Origin: Nigrospora sphaerica
Taxonomy: Eukaryota; Ascomycota; Sordariomycetes; Amphisphaeriales; Apiosporaceae
Assembly (NCBI GenBank): GCA_018287875.1
Contig: JAGVVL010000015.1
Span: forward strand, 372,001-436,000
Length of the DNA stretch: 64,000 nt
Reading direction: 5' to 3'
Both the position numbers and the translations under genes were made by a program. The notes under the pieces are model-generated. The model ran no database searches. It saw nothing but the letters and a program-made list of their open reading frames with translations, and was not told the origin of the DNA. Below are positions 14,905-26,412 of this stretch, in pieces. Position 1 is the first letter of the stretch. The number at the start of each line of letters is the position of its first letter.

Positions 14905-15710
14905 CACCGTTACAGCGGTTCCGGATCAGGAACCCTTCATCTGCGAAGTCTGGATGAGGTTACACATATCCCGGGGTGGGGGCATGGCGAAAGCCGTGCT
15001 TGGCGCCGCCGCGAAGCAGAAAACCTATGCGAAGGAGGCTGTGGGAAGCTATACGCCAGTTTTGCGATGGGTCCTCGGTTGCGTTGCTTGTTTGCGTTGA
15101 CCCGAAAGTTCCATTGTTGGGTTCAACAAGGGCGAAGGGAAAATGCAGAGCGGGACGTGTCGTCCCGGAGTGAAAGGGGCATTACACCTCGGCGATTTCG
15201 TCCACTCATCGACACCGGAATCCTCCAGTAACGGGTCTGGTCGGAAGCTTTCCTCATCAGCCGGGTGTCCATCTTTTCTTTGCAACCACTCTTCCAACAA
15301 AACATTCCGAACCACGCGACAAATCCTAGTGAATGACTAACATGTGGGTGTCTCATAGGCTTGATGGTTGCAAACCATGTTCCTGGCCCCCAAATGTGAG
15401 GGACGTAGGAACATTTACGGACTTCACGGCTCGGCTAGATTGACGGGGAACTTTGACTTTCACGATGGATCATATATTCCACTTTCCCCCATCAGATCTC
15501 CGCATCATTTGAAGTTTTGTCTCACTCCAAACAACCATTCAACCGAATGGTTCGGTACAGGCCCTAAACCAGTCTTCAGGCCACAAACGAGCGCCAAAAA
15601 GAAGCAGGCAACACCATTCTCTCGTTACCACCTCTCCCTTCCTATTCCCCGCAGACCCCGTCACTATTGGCTCACGGTTGAATCTGCTCCACCCACGCAA
15701 CCCCCGGTTA

Positions 15711-15829
15711 GATGGGGACCTGGGTCGTGTCATGGGGACCTGGGTCGTGTCATGGGGACCTGGATCGTGTCATGGGGACCTGGACCGTGACATGGGGACC
15801 TGGACCGTGACATGGGGCCGCGGCCGTGA
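15711..15829 (+). repeat. Minisatellite, about six copies of a 20-bp unit
   Basis: The unit CATGGGGACCTGGGTCGTGT is repeated head to tail. The first copies are near identical. Later ones drift to GGATCGTGT and then GGACCGTGA, and the array ends in CATGGGGCCGCGGCCGTGA. The gradient of changes from one end to the other fits stepwise unequal exchange or slippage. It is not within a gene. Confidence 0.95.
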
Positions 15830-16090
15830 TGCCCAGCTGCCGGATCACGTGTTACTTCCCCATGATCGACAAAGGCCGGTGATGTTTATAGATGAACGGA
15901 CTGATGCCGGTTTACCCAAAGCCTTGGATGCGGGGGTTGTAGCATAGCGTCGACGTATCACGTCCATGACGGATACAACCCACTGTCCCAAGTCTCCCTC
16001 GTTCGCGGGTGTGATTTGGACGGGGTCACTGTAGTCGAGGGCCGGGAAACCAGGGGGTTCAGCCCGGCGTAATCCGTGAGAAAGCCTCCG

Positions 16091-16107
16091 CCCCCCCCCC
16101 CCCCCCC
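16091..16107 (+). repeat. Homopolymer C tract
   Basis: Seventeen consecutive C bases. Length is likely variable and prone to sequencing error. It is the longest homopolymer of C or G seen in the window. Confidence 0.95.
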
Positions 16108-18168
16108 ATATGGCACAGGCCGTACCCACGCGGCGGGCTATCTCGGTAGCCGAAACCACGGCTCAGGGACCGGGGCATACTAAACCATGGGCTGGCGTCG
16201 CCGCTCGGGAGCCGGGGAGAAAGCGAGAGGCTGGCTTGCGGCTGGGCACAACGCTGGGCCCGCTGTCTGTGCCCATACGGGCCTGGAAAAAGAAAACGGA
16301 CTCCTACAGCAAAACCAACCCCCACAGGTGCGGCCGCCGCGGCCTGCCAACCTTGGTGCGCAGCAATCCTTCGTGGGAAATTCGAGAACAGAGCCGCGAG
16401 GACAGACAATCAAGGGAATCGCCATTATTACGTCACCAGGGATCAAACCACCGCCGCGAAGTCGCACCGAAGTCGCTGGTACCCCCCCTTTTCTTATCCC
16501 TGACACCCCTAGTTACCTGTTAACTGCCGGCGACTGTCCATACGGGTCGCTTGTAACTAGCCACGACGCCAATGCGTGAGTGCCGGTTGCGCCCACAAAT
16601 TACCCCATCAGCTAGAGGTTCCTGACCTGGTCTACCGTCCGGAGAAACCACCTATGCGTTCTGAGTCTACGGGGCGTGTATTCCCCGGGGTCGGGGGTGG
16701 GAGGAAAAGGGTGGGCCTGGGGCTGGTTTGGTCCCGGCTTTCTTCAAGCTCAGCTTCCTGCCGCTTCGGGGCGGAAAACGAACGGAAAAATCAAGAAGAG
16801 CACGGTAATAGGAACGGAGCGACCAGGCGGTACGCCCGAGAAGCTGTACCGCTTCGGGCAGACTGTCCCCGGGGCGCCGTCGTTGGCATGTGCCGGGACG
16901 GGCGCGGTTGGCATTTCCGCAAACGGTCAAGAAAGCCTGGGCAAGTGGAGTTGTCTCATTCCCTTTGTCTTCCGCCTCCCCGCCCTTGAAGTCGAGGGGC
17001 GCCTGCACCATGCTTTTCGCTGCCTAAAAAGACTGGCCGGCGGCGCTAAGAAGTAATGGAGCGCCATCTAGGTTCGCCGAACGGCGCGCCAAAATGCTAG
17101 GTACGCCTGTCATCAAGCTCACTGTTCCTGAAGTGCCCCGAGTAAGTTGCCGATCCCTACTTAGCTCCCCCGCTCCTAACCAGGGCCGAGTCTGCCAGGG
17201 CCGAGTCTGCCGGCGGCGACGCCAGAGAGGCAAATGAAAGGGCAAAAAGGGGGGCCGAGAGGGACAGCCCAAGTCGGGCAGAGCAGCCACTGGAGGAAGG
17301 GAAAAGGGCTACCCAGAGTCCATACGAGCCTTCACCCCCGCTCGTAAGGAGGACGCCATTGAATGGAATTATTCCGCGAGAAAGCCCACTGGCCCGCGAG
17401 TGACAATGCGGGTGATGTTACTTACCAGGGGTGCCGGGCTTGTAGATCGGTATAGCCACGTGGTTCTGCCATCGACTTGATGTTGCCAGTTACTAGCTGC
17501 AAAATACTACGTAATTTCCGCCATGAAACCGACTCGTGGCGCCCTTGCGTGCCTTGGGCCCTGAAGGGGGGGACAAAAAAAGGGACTCACTACACTTTAA
17601 ACACCAAGCTCCCAGTATGCAGTCAATCAAACACCCAGTCGAGCCAGTCTCTAAAGCCTCTTTCTATTTGTATAGTATCACCAAACCGTCCTATTAGCTG
17701 CCCTAGTCCGCAGATACAGGTATCCAGCGTATCCAGCGCGCTTCTTTTAACATACCGGGAAGATGGCTGCGGATGTATGAAAGGGAACGCGAGGGGATGC
17801 TAAAGGAGGACTGAGTCACTTATTTCGTCCACCCACTAACTTGGGGCCTTCTGATGAAATGAAGGGTCTCTTCCCTTTCACGTTCCAAGAGAGGGTCGTG
17901 CACGTGGGCAACGTCACAGGCGGGCGTTAGACGGCATCGCCTCAGCTCGAACCAAACCTTGTTTCGGATATCGCCAGTTGGAGTAACGGCCACAAATTTG
18001 GACTATCAATTTTAATACTCCTGGGGCTGTTCGGAATATTTGCGAGGAAATGGTGTCGACGTTGAGCATTGGGGATAACAAAGACTGGCATATGCCACGT
18101 CAGTAGGAACATGTTATTGGTGTTCACGGATGGAAGTAATGTTATACTTGGACAGGTGCGGTATGGTA

Positions 18169-18379
18169 TCCCTTTAGGCTCAGAAAATGGCGATTTTAGC
18201 TAAACTAATGATGCCAATAAAAAGACGCGAATTAAGCTTCGAGGGTTGGAGACTACTTACGCCACACTGAAAGTACAAGTCTTAATAGCAGCTAAAGCTT
18301 ACAATAGGAGGTTTCGCCTAATCGCTTTATTGTATTGGTAGGCCTGTCCTAGAATCACCATTTTCTGAGCCTAAAGGGA
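18169..18379. mobile_element. MITE, 211 bp, Tc1/mariner-like (TA target duplication)
   Basis: The two ends are inverted repeats of 31 bp (18169-18199 and 18349-18379) that match at 29 positions. Both start TCCCTTTAGGCTCAGAAAAT when read inward. The element is flanked on each side by TA (18167-18168 and 18380-18381), the target duplication of Tc1/mariner transposases. The interior is AT-richer than its surroundings and has no coding capacity, so it is a non-autonomous element needing a transposase from elsewhere. No autonomous copy is in this window. Confidence 0.9.
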
Positions 18380-18560
18380 TAAAGCGGCAGAGCCTCGCGT
18401 CTTGTCTGTCACTTGTATCGGGTGATAGACATATTAAGGAATGCGAAGGGCTTCTGCTGCAGCCGCCATTGCCTGACCGTGTGTATCATTCTTCTCTGGT
18501 GCGTCGGCAGCCGCCTTGTGGCAATCATGCCAACGGCCAGCCCGGACCTGACGTTCGAAG

Positions 18561-18592
18561 GAGCGGCTTCGCCTAGTCGCGCAATGCCGCTC
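18561..18592. repeat. Short dispersed hairpin motif, copy 1
   Basis: GAGCGGCTTCGCCTAGTCGC (18561-18580), closed by GCCGCTC at 18586-18592 to form a potential 7-bp stem. A copy differing at two adjacent bases is at 28732-28751, also in a hairpin. Function unknown; it could be a fragment of a small dispersed repeat. Confidence 0.5.
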
Positions 18593-21500
18593 TTCAATAC
18601 CGAGACAACAGGTTACACTACACTGTAGTCGTAGCCCACGGGTTCGATGACGACCCTTCAAGCCTAGTCGACCCTGGCTGGCATTGGCGGTTCTCACTAC
18701 ACTCGGCCAAAAGAGCCGGCGACGAAGGCGACTTGCCAAAGAAGGCTGAGCCCAAGTGACCGCTTCATGACCGCTGTAGTAACACGTAGTCACCTCTAGA
18801 GCTCTGGCGCTGCCGTTCGTCATCGAAGATGGGGTCGCTTGAGGGAAAATTTGCGGCCGACGGTAACGCCCGGCCCATTCAGGGCTTCTCGAAGCAATGG
18901 GACATATTTAGCCGCACAGACCTGGCGATAGCACGTCATCATGAATCGAGGGGCATCGGCTCGCTGTATAGTCTCTGCTGCGGGTTCCAGACTGAACAGT
19001 GACGGCAACGCCAAGACGCACTCTGTGACTCTCAATTCCTGGGTGCCGGCATGGGGCGCCGCGTATCCGGCTCCTGAAATACCACGCCGGTCGAAAGCAA
19101 GTGTGTACCGCGTTACAGAAGCGGAGTGGCGGCGACGATGGTGGGAGTCATGAGCCAGAGGCACAAAGCGCAGGTCCGGTGCCCCGAGCGACATGACGAC
19201 AGACATGACACGGAGCATTGGGCCCGGGACACAGGGACGCGAGGACGGCGCTCCGCCGGGCCTGCCTGTCAGTATAAAGACGACGAGTAGGGCAGACCAG
19301 CCGACGGAGGCCGTAGCGTGAGCTCCGACAGTACGCATGGGGCACGACAACGCCTCAAGATTGACGTCCGCCTTCGTGCCGCAAATTATTCCCGTATTCC
19401 TGCATGGTACGCGTCGCAGCCGCCATCGCCTCGCAATGGGTGTTGCGCGAAGTGGAGGCCGGTTGTTTGGAATTCTGGCCGCCTGATTGCCTGGTCCAAG
19501 CTGCAGAGGACGCAGCCTATCGAGCAACAGGTCAAGCAAGTTTTCGGGCTGGGAACCTTGGGTACAGTGCCACGCGGCGACTCGCAAGTTTCCGGGCCGG
19601 CGTGGCGGGCAGAGCGTTCTGGGCCGCTGGGCTTGCGAGCGCCAGGCGGCGGGTAGTGACGGCGGGCGCGGTCGAGATTGCGATGGAGCGATGATCGCTG
19701 TCTCTTTCCATTGGGGTCTGGGTGCCGCGGAGTCCTTTGGTGCATGAAAGCCGCTGCCGGCGCCGCCCGCCCAGGCGCTGCCTAGGCGGTAAATGGCGGC
19801 CGACTTTGCCGCGGGCAAGCGGCGGGGGAGGTAGTGCTGACCGATCGTCGAACCCTGGAGACTGGAATCGATAACCGTATGCCCCTCCCCTGTCAGGGCT
19901 GCACTGCTGGTCCTGGACAACCTGGGGACCGGTTTCCCGGGACGGAACCGTCTCCAGGGGTTTTAGCAGCCAATCGCCCACCCGGTGGTCGGTGTTAAAG
20001 TTACCCTTTTTTTTTTTTCCCTTTCTTTCTCTCTCTGGGCAGGTCAAGGCGGAACCGTGGAACCTCCGGAGGGTTTGAAAGAAGGTTAGGGATTGCGGTG
20101 ATTGCCTTGAGAAGACCAAACTTGGCTTCGCGCAAGATGGCCGACGCCAGTCGAGGAAACGTCAATCGAAAGCAAACCCTCCATTCCAGATGTGGTTGAC
20201 AGGCTGAGCGGAAGGGCGTGAGGAATCATGACGTTTAGTGACACTGCAGCTCACCGTCGCACTGCCATGCAACGCAAACACTTGGCTTGCGTGGTGGGTG
20301 GTGGTGGATGGGGGCCGATCAAAGCCCGAACAAGGCCGCCAAGTCTTCTTGGGTGAGAAACTGCCGGCTCTAAAGGAAGGACGAGAGGATCCGCTGTTTC
20401 TCCATACGCCGATAGAAGAATTGGGAGCGGGAATAAGAGGCCGGGGACGAGGGCGGGGACGTGGGCAAGGAGCGAGAAGGCCAACGCAAGGGAGAGAGGA
20501 GAAGCTTGGATTGGTTGTGAATGTGTGATGTGATACAACGGCGCAATGACGCGCCGGCGAAGCTTCGCGCAAACACGGCACACACGCACACTCGGGGCCA
20601 TCAGGGTTATACCCGCCCGTGTGCGAGAGTATTGCCGGAGGCAGAGGGAAAAGTTGGAAGCAAGGGCGGGTTGTTCCAAACGAGCGCTGGCCTGGAGGTA
20701 CCCGCCTCGCCTACCGAACCCCCCATGCGGCCGGAGGGCGAGGTATGTGTACGATGGCACGCGTAGGGGTGACGCGATAGCATCCGTGCTGCTGGGGTTG
20801 TAGATCGGAGGGGGCAGGCACGCTCCTACAGCAGAACTGCCCTTGCCCGGAAATACAACTACGGCCAGAGGCAAGAGGCGGAGGGGACGAACTACCGCTT
20901 CCGAGGCTGTGCTTGCCGTGCCACGGGTTAGGTAGGCGGACTAGACTACTCCAGGGTGCGGGGGCAACTGCCGGAGGAAGTTTGAAGATGGTGCTGGTAG
21001 TGCAAGTGCGATGTTAGAGTTTGGGATGTGTGTTGTAACGACGGTCTGATGGCGAGGACAGAGACGGAAAGCTCGGCCTGTCTTGGCTGCTTGGCCCTGG
21101 CTAACGTGCGGGCTAGTTTAGGTAGCGCTGCCGCCGCTACTAGCAGGCTTTCGCAAGACGCTTCCGGTCGCATCCTTCCATCGCGTGCGCACCCCATCCA
21201 TGCCCACACAGAGCAGGTTCCCATCTCACTAGGTGCTATTCAACAGCCCCGGTCGGGCTGACGGCCAAGAACAGGGAGACGGTTGCATACCAGCCCCAGC
21301 TCCAGACTGGATCGCAACGGGCGCACCATCGCTGATTGGACCGTCGGCGGCAGGCCTAGCCCAGGGCATGGCGGCGTGTCTCCTCGGTCGATCGCCGACT
21401 GGGCATGCGGACGACGTTCCGCCCTCATCGCCATCTCCGGACTAAGAAAGCATCGCAGCCACACGCAGCGTTGACTTACCCACTGACCCGATCCGCGGAG

Positions 21501-22574
21501 GTCAGGTCCCGTCGAGTAAACGTCATGGCCTCGGTGCGGGGCCATCAAGACCAGCTTTGCTAGGACCCAGAACGTGCCCGGGGGCTTCTGCGCCTCACCT
21601 GCATGGCCCATCTCCGCTCGGCCCCTCTGCCTCTCCGGGACATTTGTCGAATATTGTCGAGTTGCACCGCTTTGCAGCACCGTGCCATGCAATAGATGGC
21701 GGCTGACCGCGCCTGTTCGCCTGTAGCCAGTCCAACCTAGCCAGTGCCCTGTCCTGCTTCCGCCAAGCCCGCTTCCCATTCGCCCTGGGTCCTCCATCAA
21801 ACCATCGCCACGCCTGGTGACGGCTCACATCTCAGCTCTCGACCTTCAAGCTTAACTGCGATGATGCATATGGCCTGATCCGTCACCGCTCAACCCCCAC
21901 CTCCGGCCGGCAACTGTCGCCCATAGCGTCCTCGGTCTCTTCTCCAGCCTTTCGACAGGGGACTTGCTCGCTATCTCCCACAGCTGAAGTCTCTCCGGCC
22001 AAATTACCTAATGCCAATCCCCAATACGGGCGGCTCCGAGTCGGCCAAGCTTTGGCAGGGCCACGGCCCGCAGACGCTGTTGCTGCTTCAGCCCGCCAGA
22101 GCCATGCTTTTTTTTTTTTTTGGCCTCTCGGTCACCGTCCCCCTCCTCAGACCTCCCCCCTTCCCCCCGAAGAACCGGCGTTGCCCGATGATTCGTGATG
22201 CGGCCCACTATACCAACCCCATGACTAAGTTCTATCGGTGATGTGGAAATGGGGTGAATGATCAGCGGCAAGATGCCTGCCGGCATAGAAACTTTTCGAT
22301 ACCACCGGCCGCCTTAGATAACCAGAGCCTCCGCCTCGACCGTAGCGGCGTCCTATAGTGTAGAGGCTTCGTTCCTCCCCAGGCGTCTTCCCTTGCCCCC
22401 CTCCGTCGAACATCTCCCAGACCCCCGGGTCGTCCAAGTTCAGAAAAGAAAGAGTTCACCATCATCCCGCCGCCGTGGCAGGCCGTTTCGCCCGTCTCGC
22501 ATCCGATGCTTTGAAGTAGCGACAACAACGCCCTGGAATATTCACGTCCAACAACACCAAATTCCCGACCGTCC

Positions 22575-24274
22575 ATGCGTTTTGGACCGAAGAATGCAGA
22601 TGACAGCTGCCCAGGAAATCAAACTGTCGGGTCGACACCAACCACTGCCGTGTCGACTCCAGCGCTGCCTCCCTCGGAAAAAGATGCCCGCCCCCTGACA
22701 CCAGTCACCCCTATAGCCCATGACGACACCCACCGTCCTGGTCATACCGAGGACAACCAACGCCCGCCCGCCGGCGTCAAGTCGAAGAAGACGCCCAGTC
22801 CGGCCGGTCCCATGATGAACACGCCGGCACCGGGCGACCCGGAAGCGCCCAGCCCGCCGGCGCCGCCAACCGGTACCGAGCAACATGGGGACGACACTTT
22901 TCCCGAGGGCGGCCTGCAGGCATGGCTGGTAGTCTTTGGCTCCTTCTGCGCAATGCTGTCGGTGTACGGAATGATCAACAGCGCGGCCGTGTTCGAGTCG
23001 TACTTCTCGGAGCACCAACTGGCGGGCCAGAGCCCTTCGACCATCGGCTGGATCTTCAGCGTCTACCTCTTTGTCGTATTCTTCGCCGGCATCCAGGTCG
23101 GACCTGTCTTCGACCACCAGGGGCCCCGCGCCCTCGTCGCTATCGGCAGCGTGCTGACCGTTGCCAGTCAGATGCTGTTGGGCCTTTGTACCCGTGAGTC
23201 CCCCCTGCACCTGTCTTCCGTCTCACCCGCCCCCGCCGGGTGATCCGAGGGCCCTAAAGCCATCGGCCATTCGGCAGGGACGACCGGGAAGTCAAGGATG
23301 GAAAAGAAGCGGTCAGGAGAACGAGAAACTAACCCCACCACCCCTTTTTTCCTCCCCCAGAATACTACCAGATCCTCCTCACCTACTCCGTCCTCGGCGG
23401 CATCGGCGGGGCGCTGCTCAACGTGCCGGCGTACGGGGCCATTGCGCACTACTTCCAGGCGAGGCGCGGCTTCGCGACGGGCATAGCGACAACGGCGGGG
23501 TCGGTGGGCGGCATCGCGATCCCGCTGCTGCTGCAGGCGCTGTTCCCGTCGGTGGGCTTCGCCTGGAGCACACGCATCATCGGCTTCATTTTGCTGGCCC
23601 TGGCGGTGCCGGCCAACCTGTGCATCCGCACGCGGCTGCCGCCGTCGGCGCACCTGGCCACCGTCTGGCCCGACTTCACCATCTTCCGCGACCTCAAGTT
23701 CAGCCTCAGTTGCGCCGGCATCTGGTTCATGGAGTGGGGTATCTTCATACCCCTCACTTTTATCGTGTCGTACGCCGCCGAGTGCGGCTTCGACCCCAAC
23801 TCGGCCTACACGCTGCTGGCCCTGCTCAACGTCGGCTCCTTCTTTGGTCGCTTCCTGCCGGGCTTCCTGGCCGACCGCATTGGTCGTTTCAACGTCATCG
23901 TTATCACCATCGGCCTGTGTGTCGTGACGGTACTGGCCCTTTGGCTGCCGGCCGGCGACTCCTGGGGCCTGCTGGTGGCCTTCGTCGTCTGCTTTGGCTT
24001 CGCGAGCGGCAGCAACCTCGGCCTCTACCCCGTCTGCCTCGGCCAGCTGTGCGACGCCCGCGATTACGGCCGCTTCTACTCGACAGCCCTCATGATTGCC
24101 AGCTTCGGCACCCTCAGCAGCCTGCCCATCGGCGGCGCCCTGCGCGACGTCGGCGACGGCCACTCCTGGAAGGCCGTCATTCTCTTCTCGGCTCTCTCGT
24201 ACCTCATTGCCATGAGTTGTTTCCTCGGTGCCCGCGTCCTCGCAGTCAGCTGGGGCGTCAAAAAGGTGTTTTAG
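22575..24274 (+). CDS. MFS transporter, monocarboxylate-permease-like
   Basis: Twelve-helix major facilitator of the fungal monocarboxylate porter group (MCH/riboflavin-transporter-like), a plasma-membrane protein. The N-terminal 110 residues are polar and Pro/Thr-rich. The family opening is FPEGGLQAWLVVFGSFCAML, then YGMINSAAVFESYFSEHQL and SPSTIGWIFSVYLFVVFFAG, with VFDHQGPRALVAIGSVL after helix 2. A GT-AG intron (23194-23360) joins LCTQ to YYQILLTYSVLGGIGGALLN. Later segments include AIAHYFQARRGFATGIATTA, LNVGSFFGRFLPGFLADRIG and ARDYGRFYSTALMIASFGTL. The DRIGRFN loop between helices 8 and 9 is the usual MFS motif. Start: first ATG in frame, before the polar tail; a later start at 22800-22820 cannot be excluded. 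Substrate unknown; no S. cerevisiae MCH protein is a proven monocarboxylate carrier. Confidence 0.92.
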
Positions 24275-24988
24275 TTTAGCGTTCTCGTCTACGCCCCCTC
24301 AATCATGAGTTGTTGCTCTTAATTCCACCCGCATGAGATACACCCCTCACCCCACGTGACAATGATGTGCAGTTCTTTTATAATCACGTGACCTGGGATA
24401 ATAGGTATACTTGCCGGCTTCTATGCGGGTAGTGGCCAGCGACCCGTGGAAACTCCCGTAAAAGAAGAGTATCGCGGTCAAGCGCCCACTGCTTTGTCCC
24501 TTGTCTGTTGTGGCCGCGGTGCAGCCCCGCCTATTCTCACTCTCTTTGTCTTAAGCCGTTTTGCCATGACCGCCCATTGTGCTAAGTATCAGTACTTGTC
24601 CGTTTCCAGCACAATGCGGCGGCGACAAAGACGAGTGCACCGGACAAGACTGTCATTGGTACCTTGGCATAGAAAACGCGCTTGCCGGCGCTCTGCAGTT
24701 TTACACCTCCGCCCGTGCCAAAGTCGCCACGAGCCGGGCGTATTGTCGTCTCGACCCTGGAACTAACCACATTCTCAAGTACGACGTTTTTTCCGGAGAA
24801 AGAAAGCGAAGAGAGTCCGAGACTTTGCGGAACACTCTCGTGTCCGCTGGAAACCCGCTTCGAGGTTCCGTGGAGAACGACGGAAACAGACACAAGAAGG
24901 GGGGAAGGGAAGAAGCAACGGCGCTGAACAGAAGCGTCGCGAGGAAAGGGGAAACACCGGCCTCGCCCAAAAAGGGAGAGGAACGAAA
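24275..24988. other. Intergenic between the MFS gene and the unknown gene
   Basis: It holds the 3' region of the transporter gene, two CACGTG sites and the 5' leader of the gene at 24989. That leader is A/G-rich over its last 200 bp. Confidence 0.5.
24353..24390. promoter_or_regulatory. Paired CACGTG E-box sites
   Basis: CACGTG at 24353-24358 and again at 24385-24390, both followed by A (CACGTGA), 32 bp apart. The second is the full palindrome TCACGTGA. bHLH factors of the Cbf1/Pho4 kind bind this core. The sites lie about 600 bp upstream of the start at 24989 and just after the MFS gene. That they act on the downstream gene is inference. Confidence 0.4.
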
Positions 24989-26067
24989 ATGTCACTCAGT
25001 TTTCCCACCTTCGACCTAACGCCGGCCGAGACGGCCTCCCTCGCCGCCACCGTCGAAGACCTCCTGGCCGAGGGCTCGCGCCTCCTGCGCCGACCGGGCC
25101 CGCTGCTCGGCCCCCACGACTACGCGGCGGCGCTGCGGCTGGTGCGGGACGCGGGCGCGTACTCGGGCGACTTGCTCGCGGCGGCGGCGGAGGAGGAAGA
25201 AAAAGGGGAAAACAAAAAGAAGAAAGGAAAGAAGGCGACGAGAGGAAAACCTAGGCGCGAGTTGGCCTACCCCGCCTCCTGTGCCCTCCTCAAGGGCGAC
25301 GCCCTGCGCGGCCTCGGCCGAGTCCTCGAGGCCGCCGCCGCGTACCGCGAAGCCGCCGCTGCGTATGCCGGCGCTGAGGACGGCACGCCGGGGGGTCCAC
25401 CACGCGACGACGCCGCGCATATCGACCGGACGGCGGCGGGAGTTGCGGCGCGCCACCTCGTCGACCTTGAAGACCGCCGCCTCACCGTGGCCGGCCCGCA
25501 GCGGCGGCGGGCGCGGCGGGCCGGCGGGCTGTGGAACGCGCACGACGTGGCGGCGGCGCGGTACCGGGCCGAGGCCGACAGGGAGGAAGAAAGGGAATGT
25601 CGTCGGGGCGGCGGCCGGGAGGCGGACGAGAAGGCGGCGCTCCGGGGAGGAGGGCGGGGGCAGCGCGTCGAGTACCGGGGCCCGGAGCCGGTGCTGGTGG
25701 TGCAGAGCGTGGCGTGTCACAAACCCCTCGTGACCCTGGTGGACCGGCCGGCGGTACGTGCGGCGGCTGGGGCGGTGCCCGCCGTTGTCGTCGACGTCGC
25801 GCTCACGAGCTGTAGTCGTCGTAGCAGTAGATCCGGACACCCCATGACGACGGCTACGCGGTCCTTGACCAGCGGTGGCCGCCCCGGCGGGAATTGGTTA
25901 CCCAGTGGGAATCCGCACGCGGTGGCGGTGGTGCCGCCCCGCAGCCAGGAGCAGCCGCCGAGGCCACTGCGGCAGCGCGAAAGCACGTCACACGATCTCA
26001 GGGTGCTGCTGCAAGCCCAGACGGGGGACCACCGACACCGCGGGAGGTAGGTAGTTGGGGGGAATGA
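24989..26067 (+). CDS. Unknown two-exon protein, about 333 residues
   Basis: I do not recognise a family. Exon 1 (24989-25753, 255 codons) has an acidic/hydrophobic start (LTPAETASLAATVEDLLAEG), then HDYAAALRLVRDAGAYSGDLL and GDALRGLGRVLEAAAAYREA, whose spacing recalls tetratricopeptide-like helical pairs. They are separated by a Glu/Lys-rich run. A 77-bp intron with strong signals (GTACGT at 25754, CAGTAG ending at 25830) joins RPA to IRTPHDDGYAVLDQRWPPRR, then ELVTQWESARGGG, and ends at TGA 26065-26067. The splice is supported because the downstream frame then looks protein-like, while unspliced reading gives Arg/Ser-rich nonsense. The middle (residues about 150-220) is Arg-rich and may hide another intron. 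No signal peptide. A cytoplasmic or nuclear place is a guess. Confidence 0.55.
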
Positions 26068-26412
26068 AGGTGCCAAGTCTCTGTCCCGGCGAAAACAGGA
26101 TTTTGGCATGACAAGGAAAAGTAAAGCTCATGGCGTTGTGCCGGCCCGAATCTATAAAACCACGTCAGCTTGACGAATGCCGTCAATTACCCCGTGTGTA
26201 AACATGTCAGCATGACCACACAAGTTTCCGTGTACCAACAGGAACAAGAAACAGAAATATCAAGTCGTCATGGTTCAGCAGAACAAAAAACCAATCACAA
26301 GTCTATTGAAAAAAATTCAAACTCAAATATGCCTTCCACCAGTCCTTGTCGTGTCGAGTCGTGTCTGTGTGTATGTGTGCGTGTGCGTGCCCGTGTCTGA
26401 CTATGTCCCGTT

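Larger units (their letters stand above)
14905..22574. other. Long gene-poor stretch (about 7.7 kb)
   Basis: I find no convincing gene. The longest frames (18820-19920 minus, 366 codons; 20251-20874 minus, 207 codons) are rich in Arg, Pro, Ser and Ala with no domain, signal or splice pattern, as expected by chance in GC-rich DNA. The stretch does hold a minisatellite (15711-15829), a 17-bp C tract (16091-16107), a 16-bp tandem duplication near 17182-17213, a MITE (18169-18379), a T/C tract near 20006-20034, a T tract near 22109-22120 and the promoter of the gene at 22575. Confidence 0.45.

Noticed and set aside
18820..19920. 366-codon minus-strand frame
   Set aside because: Rich in Arg, Pro, Ser and Ala with no domain, no signal sequence and heavy overlap with other frames; consistent with chance in GC-rich DNA.
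23161..24279. 372-codon plus and 331-codon minus frames over the MFS gene
   Set aside because: Shadows of the transporter exon; low-complexity Arg/His/Ala or Gly/Glu composition.
25016..25840. 274-codon minus-strand frame opposite the unknown gene at 24989
   Set aside because: Arg/Pro-rich composition typical of antisense GC-rich coding DNA; the plus strand offers a coherent two-exon model.
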